DNA of 38,465 nt, taken from Bacteroidota bacterium (GTDB lineage Bacteria > Bacteroidota > Bacteroidia > AKYH767-A > OLB10). This document shows positions 18,990-28,463 of the stretch, one piece after another. Numbering within the stretch: the first letter of the stretch is position 1; each line of letters opens with the position of its first letter. The stretch lies in contig JANXSD010000141.1 of the NCBI GenBank assembly GCA_025352785.1, forward strand, positions 1 through 38,465, given 5' to 3'. The notes beneath the pieces were generated by a model that was not told the origin of the DNA, did no database searches, and saw nothing but the letters and a program-made list of their open reading frames with translations. The translations under genes and the position numbers were made by a program.

Positions 18990-19019
18990 TTGCCTTAATG
19001 CATGGAAGAACTATCTTAG
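18990..19019 (+). promoter_or_regulatory. Candidate imperfect promoter for the HU-CCDC81/SPOR gene
   Basis: TTG at 18990-18992 is followed after 19 bp by TATCTTAG (19012-19019), one mismatch from TAnnTTTG. The spacing is good and the start codon is at 19033. The element is imperfect, so confidence is low. Confidence 0.3.
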
Positions 19020-19032
19020 CCCTCAATAAATA

Positions 19033-20154
19033 ATGGCTTTGCGAATAGACCAATACATAAGTGATCTTCTTTATAATGCTGATTGTGTGATCATTCCAGG
19101 TTTGGGAGGTTTCGTTGCGAACACACGTAGCGCCTTTCTTAATCCCTCACAACATACATTTTCTCCACCTGCTAAGCGAATTGCATTTAATGCAAGTCTT
19201 CGTAGTAATGATGGATTATTAGCAAATCATATTAGTAATCAATTAGATATTTCGTATTCGGAGGCACTTCTGCAAATTCAAGAGTATGTAGATGCTTCCT
19301 TAAGCGCCTTAAATAGTGGAGAAGTGCTACAAATTATTAAAGTGGGTTCAATTTCGTATGATCGCGAACATCATCTTCAATTTGAGCCAGATTTATCAGT
19401 AAATTATCTTACAGAAAGTTTTGGTTTGATAACCATTCACTCACCAGCAATTCGTCGTGATGAAGTAGCAGGTGTAATTCGCAATATTAAGTCAGCGAAA
19501 CATAAATTAGCAACTACAAAAAAATCAGGTTGGCGTTTATTAGAATTAATACCTGCGGCGGCAGTGTTGGCATTTTTGGCTTTTAGTCCTAGCTTGATAA
19601 AAAATCTGAATTCCAGTTTGAGTTCAATTATTCCATTCGGATCATTTTCCTCCAATAATACGATTTCTGATAGCGCATCAGCAAACACTATAAATGTTGC
19701 AGCAGCATATCCCGAAACAAAGTTTGAAGAAACAGCAATTATTGATTCTAATCAAACGTCAATTAAGATGAGTGATACTTCCATCACAGCACTTTCAGCA
19801 ACTGTAAATAATGCTTCTGAAAATAAGGCTGTTGATGAGATAAAAACGATTGAACCCACGCAGCCCGTTTCTACGAAAGTGGTTACAAATAATAAGGCTG
19901 AATCGGATCAAAAAATAGTAGTTGGGAACTATTATGTAATTGGTGGATGTTTTAAAATTTATGAGAATGCTGTTAAGTTTCAGCAAGAGGCTTTTGATCA
20001 TGGTTTTGATGCAGTAATCATTGGCACGAATAACAAAGGACTGCACATGGTAAGTTTGTTTTCAAGTAATAGTTCAGGTGCTACGATTAAAGAGATGGCT
20101 CAAATTAAAGTTGAATTTGAAAAGGATGCTTGGATGTATTCTGAGAAAAATTAA
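19033..20154 (+). CDS. HU-CCDC81-type domain and SPOR domain membrane protein
   Basis: A 373-residue protein with three visible parts. Residues 1-140 match the prokaryotic HU domains related to eukaryotic CCDC81 (start MALRIDQYISDLLYNADCVIIPGLGGF, then FNASLRSNDGLLA). A single hydrophobic helix lies at about 168-188. A Ser/Thr/Asn-rich linker (about 200-295) leads to a C-terminal SPOR-type domain (299-371: YYVIGGCFKIYENA, then GLHMVSLF). The inferred topology places the HU-like part in the cytoplasm and the SPOR domain in the periplasm, where SPOR domains bind glycan strands lacking stem peptides, typically at division septa. A link between the cytoplasmic HU-like domain and cell-wall remodelling is inferred only. 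It converges on the next gene. Confidence 0.85.
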   Translation: MALRIDQYISDLLYNADCVIIPGLGGFVANTRSAFLNPSQHTFSPPAKRIAFNASLRSNDGLLANHISNQLDISYSEALLQIQEYVDASLSALNSGEVLQIIKVGSISYDREHHLQFEPDLSVNYLTESFGLITIHSPAIRRDEVAGVIRNIKSAKHKLATTKKSGWRLLELIPAAAVLAFLAFSPSLIKNLNSSLSSIIPFGSFSSNNTISDSASANTINVAAAYPETKFEETAIIDSNQTSIKMSDTSITALSATVNNASENKAVDEIKTIEPTQPVSTKVVTNNKAESDQKIVVGNYYVIGGCFKIYENAVKFQQEAFDHGFDAVIIGTNNKGLHMVSLFSSNSSGATIKEMAQIKVEFEKDAWMYSEKN

Positions 20155-20219
20155 TCAAACAATTTATTTTTTCATTCAAGATAAATTACCACAGAAAATA
20201 TTTCACGAATTTTTATTGA

Positions 20220-21701
20220 TTACTTAATACGTTTAATGATTACTAATTTATCAGAATTCAAGAGCAATTCGAAGCCTGAATTTTTATAAACTTCCTTGGC
20301 GCAATTTTTCATTCCTAGCATTTCAATATGTGGAGGAGATAAGAGAATATAATCGATATGATACTTTTTTGTTGCCTGCAAAAACCCCAATTGGTAAAGT
20401 GTAGTATCCTTTTTCTGCATCTCTGTGTAGTACATTTCCCCTTGAATAGATTTAAAGCTATCTATTTCATTAAAGATGAAAGTCATGGGTGCAACGATCC
20501 TTAAACTGCTCGTATTTTCATGGATATAAGATTTTACAATGTCGCTATTTTGTTTGGGATAGAATTTATCGCTGCATAACCTAACATTAAAAACACTATT
20601 GGCTGTGAAGTAAAATAGGAGGAGAACAGTGCTAAATCCTATTGCAAATTTATGATTAATTGGTTGATTAAATATTTGCAACTCATTTCTTTTATCATGG
20701 ATAATTTGCAATCCATAAGTAACTAGTAACATTAAATATGGTAAATAGATGATAGAATATTTTGATGATTTGTGAACAGAAAATAATGAAATAGTCATGA
20801 TTAGGATGAATGAATACATTAAAATCAATTTATATTTTTTCAAAAAACTTATTGTAAAGGAGAATACAAATATCAATAGAAGTGTAAAACTTAGTTCGAT
20901 TGGGCTATGAAAAAAACGCTTATGTTCGGTCAGAAAATTAAATAGAATTCTCATTGCAAGAGATTTGTTGGGTGATTCATCTATTGAAGGAATATTATTC
21001 ATCTGGTACGACCAAAATGCGAAATCAGACATGGATCTAAAGTCGTAAAAATAAATTGCGATGGTGGGTAAAGTAAAAATGCCGAAAATAAAAGCTGGAA
21101 GAAACTTTTTGTTCAATGCTAACAGCAAAAATCCTGCAACAGGAAATACAACTCCGTTTAAATGTGTAGCAACACACAATCCTGCGAAGAGGCCTGCAAT
21201 TGCAGCGTTAAAGAGAATTTTATTTTTTTGTTCAAATGATTTTTCAAGAAAGATAAAAGAGAGAAATCCTAAAGCCATTACAGGTAATTCAGGACGATAG
21301 ATAAACGAAAACTCGAATACTAATGCGTTCGCCATCAACAATGAAAAAAAGAGTATTATTGATTCTTTTGAAAGAGATTTACTTTTAGCATAATGCCAAA
21401 AGCTACCGATAAATATTAGAAAGTACATCAAGCTTACTGATTTCAATGTATACAGTGACCATCCAAATAAATTCACAAACCAACCACCTTGAATCGTAAG
21501 AAATTTATGATGACATACATGACGAATCTCTTGCATGGTAACGCCTCTCATCAACTCCGATCTTGCAAAACCTAACTTAGATTGGAAATATGCCAACTCT
21601 CCAACCCATGCATCATCAACATCGGCAATACGATGAATCAAACTGTAGATGTAAAGTATGATCGTTGATACAAGAAAGTATTGAAGGTATTTTTTATTCA
21701 T
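20220..21701 (-). CDS. Multi-TM membrane protein, glycosyltransferase family 39/PMT-like
   Basis: A 493-residue protein with about ten to twelve hydrophobic helices and no cleavable signal peptide. After the first helix comes DVDDAW (27-32), an acidic loop in the position where GT39/ArnT-type and related GT-C glycosyltransferases have their catalytic Asp/Glu, followed by an amphipathic loop and QGGWFVNLFGW. The C-terminal ~110 residues are a soluble tail (RIVAPMTFIFNEID, YHIDYILLSPPHIEML), also common in this class. These enzymes move sugars from lipid carriers to lipids or proteins at the outer face of the inner membrane. The assignment rests on topology and one motif; donor and acceptor are unknown. 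The 158-bp gap upstream shows no clear promoter motif. Confidence 0.6.
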   Translation of the reverse strand: MNKKYLQYFLVSTIILYIYSLIHRIADVDDAWVGELAYFQSKLGFARSELMRGVTMQEIRHVCHHKFLTIQGGWFVNLFGWSLYTLKSVSLMYFLIFIGSFWHYAKSKSLSKESIILFFSLLMANALVFEFSFIYRPELPVMALGFLSFIFLEKSFEQKNKILFNAAIAGLFAGLCVATHLNGVVFPVAGFLLLALNKKFLPAFIFGIFTLPTIAIYFYDFRSMSDFAFWSYQMNNIPSIDESPNKSLAMRILFNFLTEHKRFFHSPIELSFTLLLIFVFSFTISFLKKYKLILMYSFILIMTISLFSVHKSSKYSIIYLPYLMLLVTYGLQIIHDKRNELQIFNQPINHKFAIGFSTVLLLFYFTANSVFNVRLCSDKFYPKQNSDIVKSYIHENTSSLRIVAPMTFIFNEIDSFKSIQGEMYYTEMQKKDTTLYQLGFLQATKKYHIDYILLSPPHIEMLGMKNCAKEVYKNSGFELLLNSDKLVIIKRIK

Positions 21702-21859
21702 TGAAAATGGTGAGTAGCTTGAATTTATTTCACCTCAAAAGTGCAATATTTTAATATAAATGCATAATTTATTTAATGATTCATCCTCTTAAAATATAAA
21801 AATACAATGTAAATGAGCTGTCGGTTACAACAAATCATTTTAACCATTTTGATTTATTA

Positions 21860-22093
21860 TTAAAATAAATGATCAATAGCTTTTGCTAAAAGATGATCTT
21901 TTTCTGTTACCATATCTCCAGCATCATGGGTATTCAATTTAATGTCTACAACATTGTAAATATTAGTCCATTCAGGATGGTGGTTCATTTTTTCGGCTAT
22001 CAAAGCAACTCTAGTCATAAAAGAGAAAGCTTCGCTAAAATTTTTAAATTTAAAGCTTTTGCAAAGATGGTTGTCAATTTCTTCCCACATCAT
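21860..22093 (-). CDS. 4a-hydroxytetrahydrobiopterin dehydratase (pterin-4a-carbinolamine dehydratase family)
   Basis: A 77-residue protein of the PCD/DCoH family. It has the core [20 protein letters not shown], with the His-His-Pro catalytic motif (38-40), and the later [12 protein letters not shown] segment that carries the downstream His/Asp of the signature. It is shorter than the 95-110 residues usual for the family because it starts at the MWEEIDN strand, lacking the N-terminal extension; short versions occur in Bacteroidota, so truncation is not implied. The known reaction is dehydration of 4a-hydroxytetrahydrobiopterin in pterin recycling; no aromatic amino acid hydroxylase is in the window. 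The second Met may be the real start. Confidence 0.87.
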   Translation of the reverse strand: MMWEEIDNHLCKSFKFKNFSEAFSFMTRVALIAEKMNHHPEWTNIYNVVDIKLNTHDAGDMVTEKDHLLAKAIDHLF

Positions 22094-22194
22094 AATTCAT
22101 TTAGATATGTAAGGTAGTTATAATTGGAATTATAAAAGTGTAATTTATTGGAATATTTTTATGTTTTTCATGATCAAATTTTCACATGTAACTG

Positions 22195-22202
22195 TAACTT
22201 TG
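22195..22202 (+). promoter_or_regulatory. Candidate -7 promoter element of the DUF983 gene (TAACTTTG)
   Basis: TAACTTTG is a perfect TAnnTTTG match ending 12 bp before the ATG at 22215, so transcription would begin about 5-7 bases upstream of that codon. It therefore excludes the longer frame starting at 22161 and decides the start of this gene. No clear TTG lies at the -33 position. Confidence 0.5.
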
Positions 22203-22214
22203 CAAAAAAATACG

Positions 22215-22610
22215 ATGTCATTTTCTCATATCTTAAAAAGCAGTTTAACGCATAAGTGTCCTCGATGTTTAGAAGGTAATTTATATCCCGATATGAACCC
22301 ATACCATTTGAAGCATACTACGGAAATGTATTCGCATTGCCCAAAGTGTGATTTAAATTTCTTTCCCGAGCCTGGTTATTATTATGGTGCAATGTATGTT
22401 AGTTATGCTTTCACTATTGCCATTGGAGTTGCAGTGTTTCTCCTTTATTTTTTCTTGGTACCAACTTTTAGTCCGATGCCGTTCTTACTATTATTTACGT
22501 TAATATTATTGGGTTTAGCTCCGTATACCTTTAGAACCAGTCGTGCTATTTGGTTGAATTTTTTCAATCGATATAGTCCAAAGCAACAATCATTGACCTC
22601 AAAAAAATAA
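22215..22610 (+). CDS. DUF983 family membrane protein with zinc-ribbon-like motifs
   Basis: A 131-residue protein starting MSFSHILKSS. Two CPxC motifs, CPRC (15-18) and CPKC (42-45), form a probable zinc ribbon, followed by FPEPGYYYGAMYVSYA and two transmembrane helices (about 58-82 and 86-106), then a basic C-terminal tail. This is the standard DUF983 layout; no biochemical role is established for the family. The frame is open 18 codons further upstream, but the promoter element at 22195-22202 lies inside that extension, so the ATG at 22215 is chosen. The gene is tail-to-tail with the SDR gene, with only 7 bp between stops. Confidence 0.85.
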   Translation: MSFSHILKSSLTHKCPRCLEGNLYPDMNPYHLKHTTEMYSHCPKCDLNFFPEPGYYYGAMYVSYAFTIAIGVAVFLLYFFLVPTFSPMPFLLLFTLILLGLAPYTFRTSRAIWLNFFNRYSPKQQSLTSKK

Positions 22611-22617
22611 TCTTTGA

Positions 22618-23610
22618 TTATGTATTTTTCAATGCAATGCACGTATCAATTATTGTATCGCTAAATGGTCTAAATTGAAAACCTAGTGCTTTAATTTTAT
22701 CAGTGTTATAGTGATAATGTTGCTGACTTGAATGAGCGGTTTCTTTGGTAATAAAGGGACTTTTACCGCTAATGAGGGATCTAATTTTTTCTAGTCGCCA
22801 AATAATTGCGCTTACCCATGGTTGAACACGTATAGAAGGAGCTTTTACATTTAACTCCTTCGCGATCTGATTAAAGAATTTGTGAAAACTTATATTTTCT
22901 CCATTTAAAATATATCGTTCTGCTGTAATTTTTTTTTCAACAAGGAAACGCATCGCTAAACTTACATCGCGAACATCCACAAATCCACTCTCGCCATCAG
23001 TATAAAATTTAAATCCATTTTTTATTTTCAAAAAAAGTTCAGAGCTTCCTTTCGACCAATCACCAGGCCCTAAAATAATGGTTGGATTAACTATGACTGC
23101 ATTTAGTCCTTCTGAAATCCCTCTCCATACTTCACGTTCCGCACCATATTTACTAATTCCATAATTTGAATTATGCGAACCCGGTATCCAATCGCTGTGC
23201 TCATCTATCATAACGCTGTCAATCATTCTTCCTAGTGATGACACAGAGCTTACATGGCAAAAGTGTTTAAATTCCTTTTTTTCTAAACAAAGATTTACAA
23301 GATTAGCCGTTCCTTCAATATTTATTTGCTCCATTAATTTTGCTTTACTTGGATCAAATGAAATGAATGCTGAACAATGGTAAACGATAGTAACATCTAT
23401 TAATGCGTGTTCTAAACTAAATATATCTAATAAATCCCCATCCACCCATTCTATATTTTTTTTTAATTCTATCGTTTCTTTTGTCCAGTTATTAAATAAT
23501 TCTACTGAGGAAGAATGTCGCTTTAAAGCTCGAACCATTTTACCTTCTTTGGCAAGATCATATAATAAACGTGATCCTAAAAGTCCTGTTGCTCCAGTTA
23601 CTAAAATCAT
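22618..23610 (-). CDS. NAD(P)-dependent epimerase/reductase, extended SDR family
   Basis: A 330-residue extended short-chain dehydrogenase. The N-terminal Rossmann motif TGATGLLG (5-12) binds the dinucleotide, SSVSSLG (about 121-127) supplies the catalytic Ser, and Tyr150 and Lys154 form YxxxK in YGISKYGAE. DWSKGSSELFLKI and GFVDVRDVSLAMRFLVEK resemble the dihydroflavonol-4-reductase/sugar-epimerase-like branch. It acts on an unknown small molecule in the cytoplasm. It is 31 bp downstream of the FG-GAP repeat gene on the same strand and is probably the last gene of that operon. Confidence 0.85.
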   Translation of the reverse strand: MILVTGATGLLGSRLLYDLAKEGKMVRALKRHSSSVELFNNWTKETIELKKNIEWVDGDLLDIFSLEHALIDVTIVYHCSAFISFDPSKAKLMEQINIEGTANLVNLCLEKKEFKHFCHVSSVSSLGRMIDSVMIDEHSDWIPGSHNSNYGISKYGAEREVWRGISEGLNAVIVNPTIILGPGDWSKGSSELFLKIKNGFKFYTDGESGFVDVRDVSLAMRFLVEKKITAERYILNGENISFHKFFNQIAKELNVKAPSIRVQPWVSAIIWRLEKIRSLISGKSPFITKETAHSSQQHYHYNTDKIKALGFQFRPFSDTIIDTCIALKNT

Positions 23611-23641
23611 AAGGTGTAATGTAGATAATTTTTCGTTGTAC

Positions 23642-26600
23642 TTAATTTGTTAATCCAACAATTTGAATAGCTCCTTTGTTTTTACCAACGATAATACATG
23701 GTTTGTTATGAATCATAATTTTTTTCATACATTTCACATCACCCGGAATGTAAAAGCCAGATTGAGTAACAGGTTCAGCTTTGAATTTGTTGTTTGTTCC
23801 ATCTAAAAATAAGCCAATACCTGCATCATTTCTTCCTGACTCCACTTCTGTGGAATAATCATTTCCACCAACTACTAGATCGATGATTCCATCTTTATTA
23901 AAATCATCAGAAACAATTGCATTGATAGGAAATATTTGTGCTTTTACAGGCAAATATTGTTGTGTAAAATTGCCCTTTCCATCGTTTATAAAGGTGGTAT
24001 TTGCAATGTCATTAACTTTAAGTTTGGAAGCGTTACGTAGTTGTAAGGGTGTAAAAATTTCATTAATTGTTGCATTTGCATAATCGCGATAACGCAAGAA
24101 TTTCTTTTTTAAATACACCATTTGATCTAATAAATTATCGCGATAAGCAATGGGATAACTTACTCCATCTTGATACATACTAATTACGCAATCTGTACTT
24201 CCATTATTGTCAAAATCACTTACGATCATTGTTAAGGGATATTGTTCATTACCTTTATATCGGGTATTGAAACTTATATTGCCTCCAATTAAATCTATGT
24301 CACCATCACCATCGATATCTGCTTGTTGTATAGTATTCCATAATCCATACGAATTTTCCATTATCGTTGGGACAGAATCTAATTTTCCATTATAATTTTT
24401 ATAAATAGTTAACGGCATCCACTCACCAACAAGAACTAAATCTTTCCATCCATCACCGTTTACATCAGACCAAATTGCATCCGTTACCATTCCTATTTTT
24501 GATAAAGAGGGAATGGAATTTGTGATATCTGTAAAATTCCCTTTATTATTTTGTAGTAAATAACTACTTGGAATTAATCCGTAATGTCCAGGAACAACTC
24601 TTCCACCAATAAAAATATCTTGATCTCCGTCTTTGTCGAAATCGTTTATTGCAATTGCTTTACCACTAGTGAAAATATTTTGTAGTGCATTACTTTTTGT
24701 AAAATTACCTTTACCATCATTCGTATATAATCGTACTGGATACATGGTAGGCATTTCAGGATATTCATTTCCCCCACTCACAACAAGTAGATCATTGTCA
24801 CCATCGTTATCGGCATCAAAGAAGGCAGCGCCCGTATCTTCGAATTTTTTATCTGCAAAAATAGCTGGTTCATTTTTCAATTTAAATTTTCCAGAAGAAT
24901 CTTGAATAAAGAGTGATCCTTCATTATCTTTACTTCCACCTGTGAAGAAATCATCCGTATTATCACCATTAACATCAGCAACAGCAATACAGGGTCCCAT
25001 TTGAGAAAACTGATGTGGTAGAAGGGGCTCCAGTTTAAAGTCGATGTATGAATTTTCCTTTTGCTTGTAATTAACATTCGTCAGTTTAGTAATGTCAGTA
25101 AATAAGGCAACATTTTTTTCTTCTGATTTAACACTTGGTCGTGCATTTTTTATGTTCAGAGAATAAAGTGCATTAGCAGAATCATTTTCGATGGTTTGTA
25201 TAAATCCATTCGGCCATGTGATAGAAACATTGGCAATGGTATTTTGCCCAATTCCAAAATGTACGAACCATTCGTTGCAGGAGAGATATCCTTTATCAGG
25301 ATTAAAATGTTGCACTTGTTTTTTACCATCAGGAGTTTCTATTTTAACAACAGCGCCAATGCCTGAAGGATTCTTTTTATCACCAATTAATTTGAATCTA
25401 ATGAAGTTTGCCGATTTATTTTCTGTAGTATTATTTCGATAAAGAAAAGGTGTATCATAAATATTGTTGACGATAATATCGAGATCGCCATCGTTGTCAA
25501 GATCAGCATAAATAGCACCGTTGCTCCATGATGGAATATCCATGCCACTTGCTTTAGTGACATTGTTGAAAGTAAGATTTCCATTATTTTTATAGAGATA
25601 ATTCTGCAACTTAAAAGAAGGAACAACCGATAATGCTTTCATTGCATCATCAATTTTGCTCGATTTAAAAACTACTTTTTTAATAGAATCAGCATTGTAC
25701 ATCATAAAATCCATATCGGTAACATCACGTAGATAGCCATTGGTAACATATAAATCTTTTAAGCCATCATTATCGAAATCGGCGAGTAAGGGGGTCCAAC
25801 TCCATTCGGTGGCGGGTACACCTGCTAAGTAACTTATATCTGAATAGGTATGATTGCCATTATTAAGTTGCAAAACATTTTTCACATATTGATTTCCAAA
25901 TCCATATTTAGCAAGCTTATTAAAATTGTCATAATTGCCGGCAGCAATTAAAATTTTTTGACGTGGGTATGACTCTGGGAGCATGTCCAATGTAATTAAA
26001 TCTAAAAACCCATCGTTATTTATATCAGCATAATCGGAGCCCATAGAAGAATAACTAAAATGTTTAAAATAATCTTCCGCTTTATTGGTAAAAGTTTTAT
26101 TTTTATTGTTGATGAAAAGGTAATCCGGTTCTTTCACATCATTACATATATAAATATCTGGATAACCATCGTCGTTGAAGTCATCAATAATGGCACTTAA
26201 TCCAAATGAATAAGTGCCAAGACCAGATGATATAGTTTCGTCCTTAAAAACATTATTTATATTCTCATAATATCTGCAACTTACATTTTCTCGAAGCGTA
26301 TCTTTGCGTGCATTTAAATTCCCTTCTTTGTCATATCCTACTAATACATTGTTTGCGAAATTCATTTCTGAAGGGTGGTTTAATAAAAACATATCTAGAT
26401 CCCCATCCATATCCATATCGTAAAAATATGCTTGGGTACTAAAGCTAGCATCGTCAAGTCCATATTCTTTTGCTTTTTCTGTGAAAGTTAAATTTCCGTT
26501 GTTGATGTATAAAATATTTCTACGTAGTTCAACATCGTTGAGTGCAGATTTACAAACGTAAATATCTAAAAAACCGTCACCATTAATATCAACCATCGTT

Positions 26601-26938
26601 ACCCCTGTCTTGTAACCATCGCCACCATTTACATGAGCGCTGTCAGTAATGTCTTTAAACTTTAAATTTCCTAAGTTTAAATATAATTTATTTGGAACGG
26701 TATTGCCTGTAAAATATAAATCAGGTAATCCATCATTGTTAATATCACCAACTGCGACACCGCCACCATTGTATAGATAATAATAGGTGAATTCATTTAA
26801 CGCATTAGATTCTAAAATAATATTTTTAAAATCAATACCAGAATATTCTGATTTAATTTGCGTGAATGACATTTGTGCACTTGTAATTATACACAGGTGT
26901 AATAACAAAAAAAATAGCAGAGTGGTGATTTTTTTCAC
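23642..26938 (-). CDS. Secreted FG-GAP (VCBS) repeat protein with ASPIC/UnbV domain
   Basis: A 1098-residue exported protein with a signal peptide ending near CIITSAQ. At least ten FG-GAP/VCBS blades carry calcium-binding D-x-(N/D)-x-DG loops (GDINNDGLPDLYF, VDINGDGFLDIYV, FDADNDGDNDLLV, ADIDGDGDIDLIG), implying one or two beta-propellers. Between the two repeat blocks, about residues 510-580, is an ASPIC/UnbV-type domain (NPSGIGAVVKI, WFVHFGIGQ, ITWPNGF). No T9SS sorting domain is visible at the C-terminus, so the route beyond the periplasm is open. Its ATG overlaps the stop of the upstream PAP2-like gene by 4 bp, a sign of translational coupling and of a joint function; the ligand is unknown. 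Confidence 0.9.
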   Translation of the reverse strand: MKKITTLLFFLLLHLCIITSAQMSFTQIKSEYSGIDFKNIILESNALNEFTYYYLYNGGGVAVGDINNDGLPDLYFTGNTVPNKLYLNLGNLKFKDITDSAHVNGGDGYKTGVTMVDINGDGFLDIYVCKSALNDVELRRNILYINNGNLTFTEKAKEYGLDDASFSTQAYFYDMDMDGDLDMFLLNHPSEMNFANNVLVGYDKEGNLNARKDTLRENVSCRYYENINNVFKDETISSGLGTYSFGLSAIIDDFNDDGYPDIYICNDVKEPDYLFINNKNKTFTNKAEDYFKHFSYSSMGSDYADINNDGFLDLITLDMLPESYPRQKILIAAGNYDNFNKLAKYGFGNQYVKNVLQLNNGNHTYSDISYLAGVPATEWSWTPLLADFDNDGLKDLYVTNGYLRDVTDMDFMMYNADSIKKVVFKSSKIDDAMKALSVVPSFKLQNYLYKNNGNLTFNNVTKASGMDIPSWSNGAIYADLDNDGDLDIIVNNIYDTPFLYRNNTTENKSANFIRFKLIGDKKNPSGIGAVVKIETPDGKKQVQHFNPDKGYLSCNEWFVHFGIGQNTIANVSITWPNGFIQTIENDSANALYSLNIKNARPSVKSEEKNVALFTDITKLTNVNYKQKENSYIDFKLEPLLPHQFSQMGPCIAVADVNGDNTDDFFTGGSKDNEGSLFIQDSSGKFKLKNEPAIFADKKFEDTGAAFFDADNDGDNDLLVVSGGNEYPEMPTMYPVRLYTNDGKGNFTKSNALQNIFTSGKAIAINDFDKDGDQDIFIGGRVVPGHYGLIPSSYLLQNNKGNFTDITNSIPSLSKIGMVTDAIWSDVNGDGWKDLVLVGEWMPLTIYKNYNGKLDSVPTIMENSYGLWNTIQQADIDGDGDIDLIGGNISFNTRYKGNEQYPLTMIVSDFDNNGSTDCVISMYQDGVSYPIAYRDNLLDQMVYLKKKFLRYRDYANATINEIFTPLQLRNASKLKVNDIANTTFINDGKGNFTQQYLPVKAQIFPINAIVSDDFNKDGIIDLVVGGNDYSTEVESGRNDAGIGLFLDGTNNKFKAEPVTQSGFYIPGDVKCMKKIMIHNKPCIIVGKNKGAIQIVGLTN

Positions 26939-28233
26939 TTACGATAATATATTTTTTGTAAAACGTAATTTCCGATTTTTCGACCTTGATCTGCACCATT
27001 GTTTAGAGAAGGCATGTAATGAATTCCGCCATAAAACCGACTAACACTTGCTTCTTGCGCTGCAGCATTAAATGAATCAAATGTGCGCGGAGGAATATTA
27101 ATATACATTTCCGAAGAATCTGTATAAGAATATGGTTGAGGAATAATTTCCATTAAAATGGTTGCCGAGGAAGCAGAAAGTACACTGTGTCCACTTGGAT
27201 ATTCGGGGAACGGTGGTGTTTGTATGTAAGGCAGCCATTGCGGATCAATTAAACTATTGATATATGTTTCTGGTCGCATCGCTTGACTGCGATATTTTTC
27301 CGACCAACAACTTATGAATGATTCAAAAAGACCTACTGTTACAAGCGTATATGTTTCTGAGGTTTTTAGTTCATTAAAATTTAAATTAATACATGCCTGA
27401 CCTGTGATTTTTAACCAATGACCACCCGGTGAAATCTTATGAATAAAATAAGTGAGATGTCCTTCTGAAAATGATATGTTAGGATTGCAATCCCAAAATT
27501 GTGCGATCGTTTTTTTTAATGTGTCCAATGATTTTGAAGTAGTATATAAATCCATCGCATTTTTGTAATACATCGAATTCTTCTTCTCACTGAATGGAAC
27601 ATTAGCCACTGGTTTAATTTGTGATGACGAATCAGTGACTAATGGGCGAATAAGATTCCAATGGGGCTCAATTGCGTTTGTATATGCTGGAGCAGTAGGT
27701 TTCCATGCACCAACGTTATCACATAACACATAACGTTCCATGGTTTTTACTTGAATATAATTGTCTTTTATAACCCATTCAATTATTTGTTTTCCTGCTT
27801 GGATTCCATATTCAATAGATTTATTGATAAGTATTGTGTCGATATTTTTATTTTTCCAAAGATCTTTTTCTTCTTTTTCAAAATCAGTTATCATGTATTC
27901 GGAAAGGACAAGTTTTTTTGCGACTGTTGTAAAAGCAAATTCAGCAGCTATTGAATAATTAATTTCTGTTTTTGTAAATCCTAATTTTGGTAAATGTTTG
28001 ATGGGCCCACTTAATGATTTTAATTGTGCATTACCAATACACAATACTTCATAAGCTGCAATGTTTGGATAAACGTGTACTCTACTTGCTACTGGTGGGG
28101 TGAAAAGATCTTCCATTACAACTTCTATCAATTTTTCGTTGCAACGTACTAAATAGTTATCTTTAAATGAAGCACTAAAACCAGTATTGAAACTAAGCAA
28201 ATTGACGAAGCAAATGATCCAATTTTTTTTCAT
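26935..28233 (-). CDS. PAP2-superfamily protein, vanadium-dependent haloperoxidase-like
   Basis: A 432-residue protein with an N-terminal hydrophobic signal (about 1-22). The full PAP2/vanadate-binding signature is present: K-x6-RP at Lys313 to Arg320-Pro321 (KYRSQAMRP), PSGH at 346-349, and SR-x5-H at Ser398, Arg399 and His405. These residues bind phosphate in acid phosphatases and vanadate in haloperoxidases; the long, mostly helical N-terminal half fits bacterial haloperoxidase-like proteins better than lipid phosphatases, but sequence alone does not separate the two. It is the first gene of a probable three-gene operon, overlapping the FG-GAP repeat gene by 4 bp. A TATATTTG element lies about 20 bp upstream of the ATG. 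Confidence 0.87.
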   Translation of the reverse strand: MKKNWIICFVNLLSFNTGFSASFKDNYLVRCNEKLIEVVMEDLFTPPVASRVHVYPNIAAYEVLCIGNAQLKSLSGPIKHLPKLGFTKTEINYSIAAEFAFTTVAKKLVLSEYMITDFEKEEKDLWKNKNIDTILINKSIEYGIQAGKQIIEWVIKDNYIQVKTMERYVLCDNVGAWKPTAPAYTNAIEPHWNLIRPLVTDSSSQIKPVANVPFSEKKNSMYYKNAMDLYTTSKSLDTLKKTIAQFWDCNPNISFSEGHLTYFIHKISPGGHWLKITGQACINLNFNELKTSETYTLVTVGLFESFISCWSEKYRSQAMRPETYINSLIDPQWLPYIQTPPFPEYPSGHSVLSASSATILMEIIPQPYSYTDSSEMYINIPPRTFDSFNAAAQEASVSRFYGGIHYMPSLNNGADQGRKIGNYVLQKIYYRK

Positions 28234-28253
28234 GTGATCCCTAATATAGAATC

Positions 28254-28261
28254 CAAATATA
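28254..28261 (-). promoter_or_regulatory. Candidate -7 promoter element of the PAP2/FG-GAP/SDR operon (TATATTTG)
   Basis: The minus strand reads TATATTTG, a full TAnnTTTG match about 20 bp upstream of the first ATG of the operon. No convincing -33 TTG was found. Confidence 0.45.
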
Positions 28262-28463
28262 CTACCAAATTGTTAAACCGTAAGTTAGTATCTATATAAA
28301 TTAGAAAGCAAAAAAACGAATGGTCGTCATTGTTATTTTACTCACCCTTTTAGTAAATTTCAAATGGGGAAGATAGAAGGGGAATTCTTAAATTAGTCCT
28401 TAAAACTTGAGTAGTGAATTAGTTCATCTATTATCATCTCATCATGATCTTTGCCGCATTACG

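Noticed and set aside
20155-20219. ACCACAGAAAATATTTCACG-like segment as a dispersed repeat
   Set aside because: It vaguely resembles a Bacteroidota intergenic repeat but only one degenerate copy is present, so no repeat can be claimed.
24877-25626. Several frames opposite or within the FG-GAP gene
   Set aside because: All are shadows created by the biased, Asp/Asn/Gly-rich repeat codons of the 1098-residue protein.
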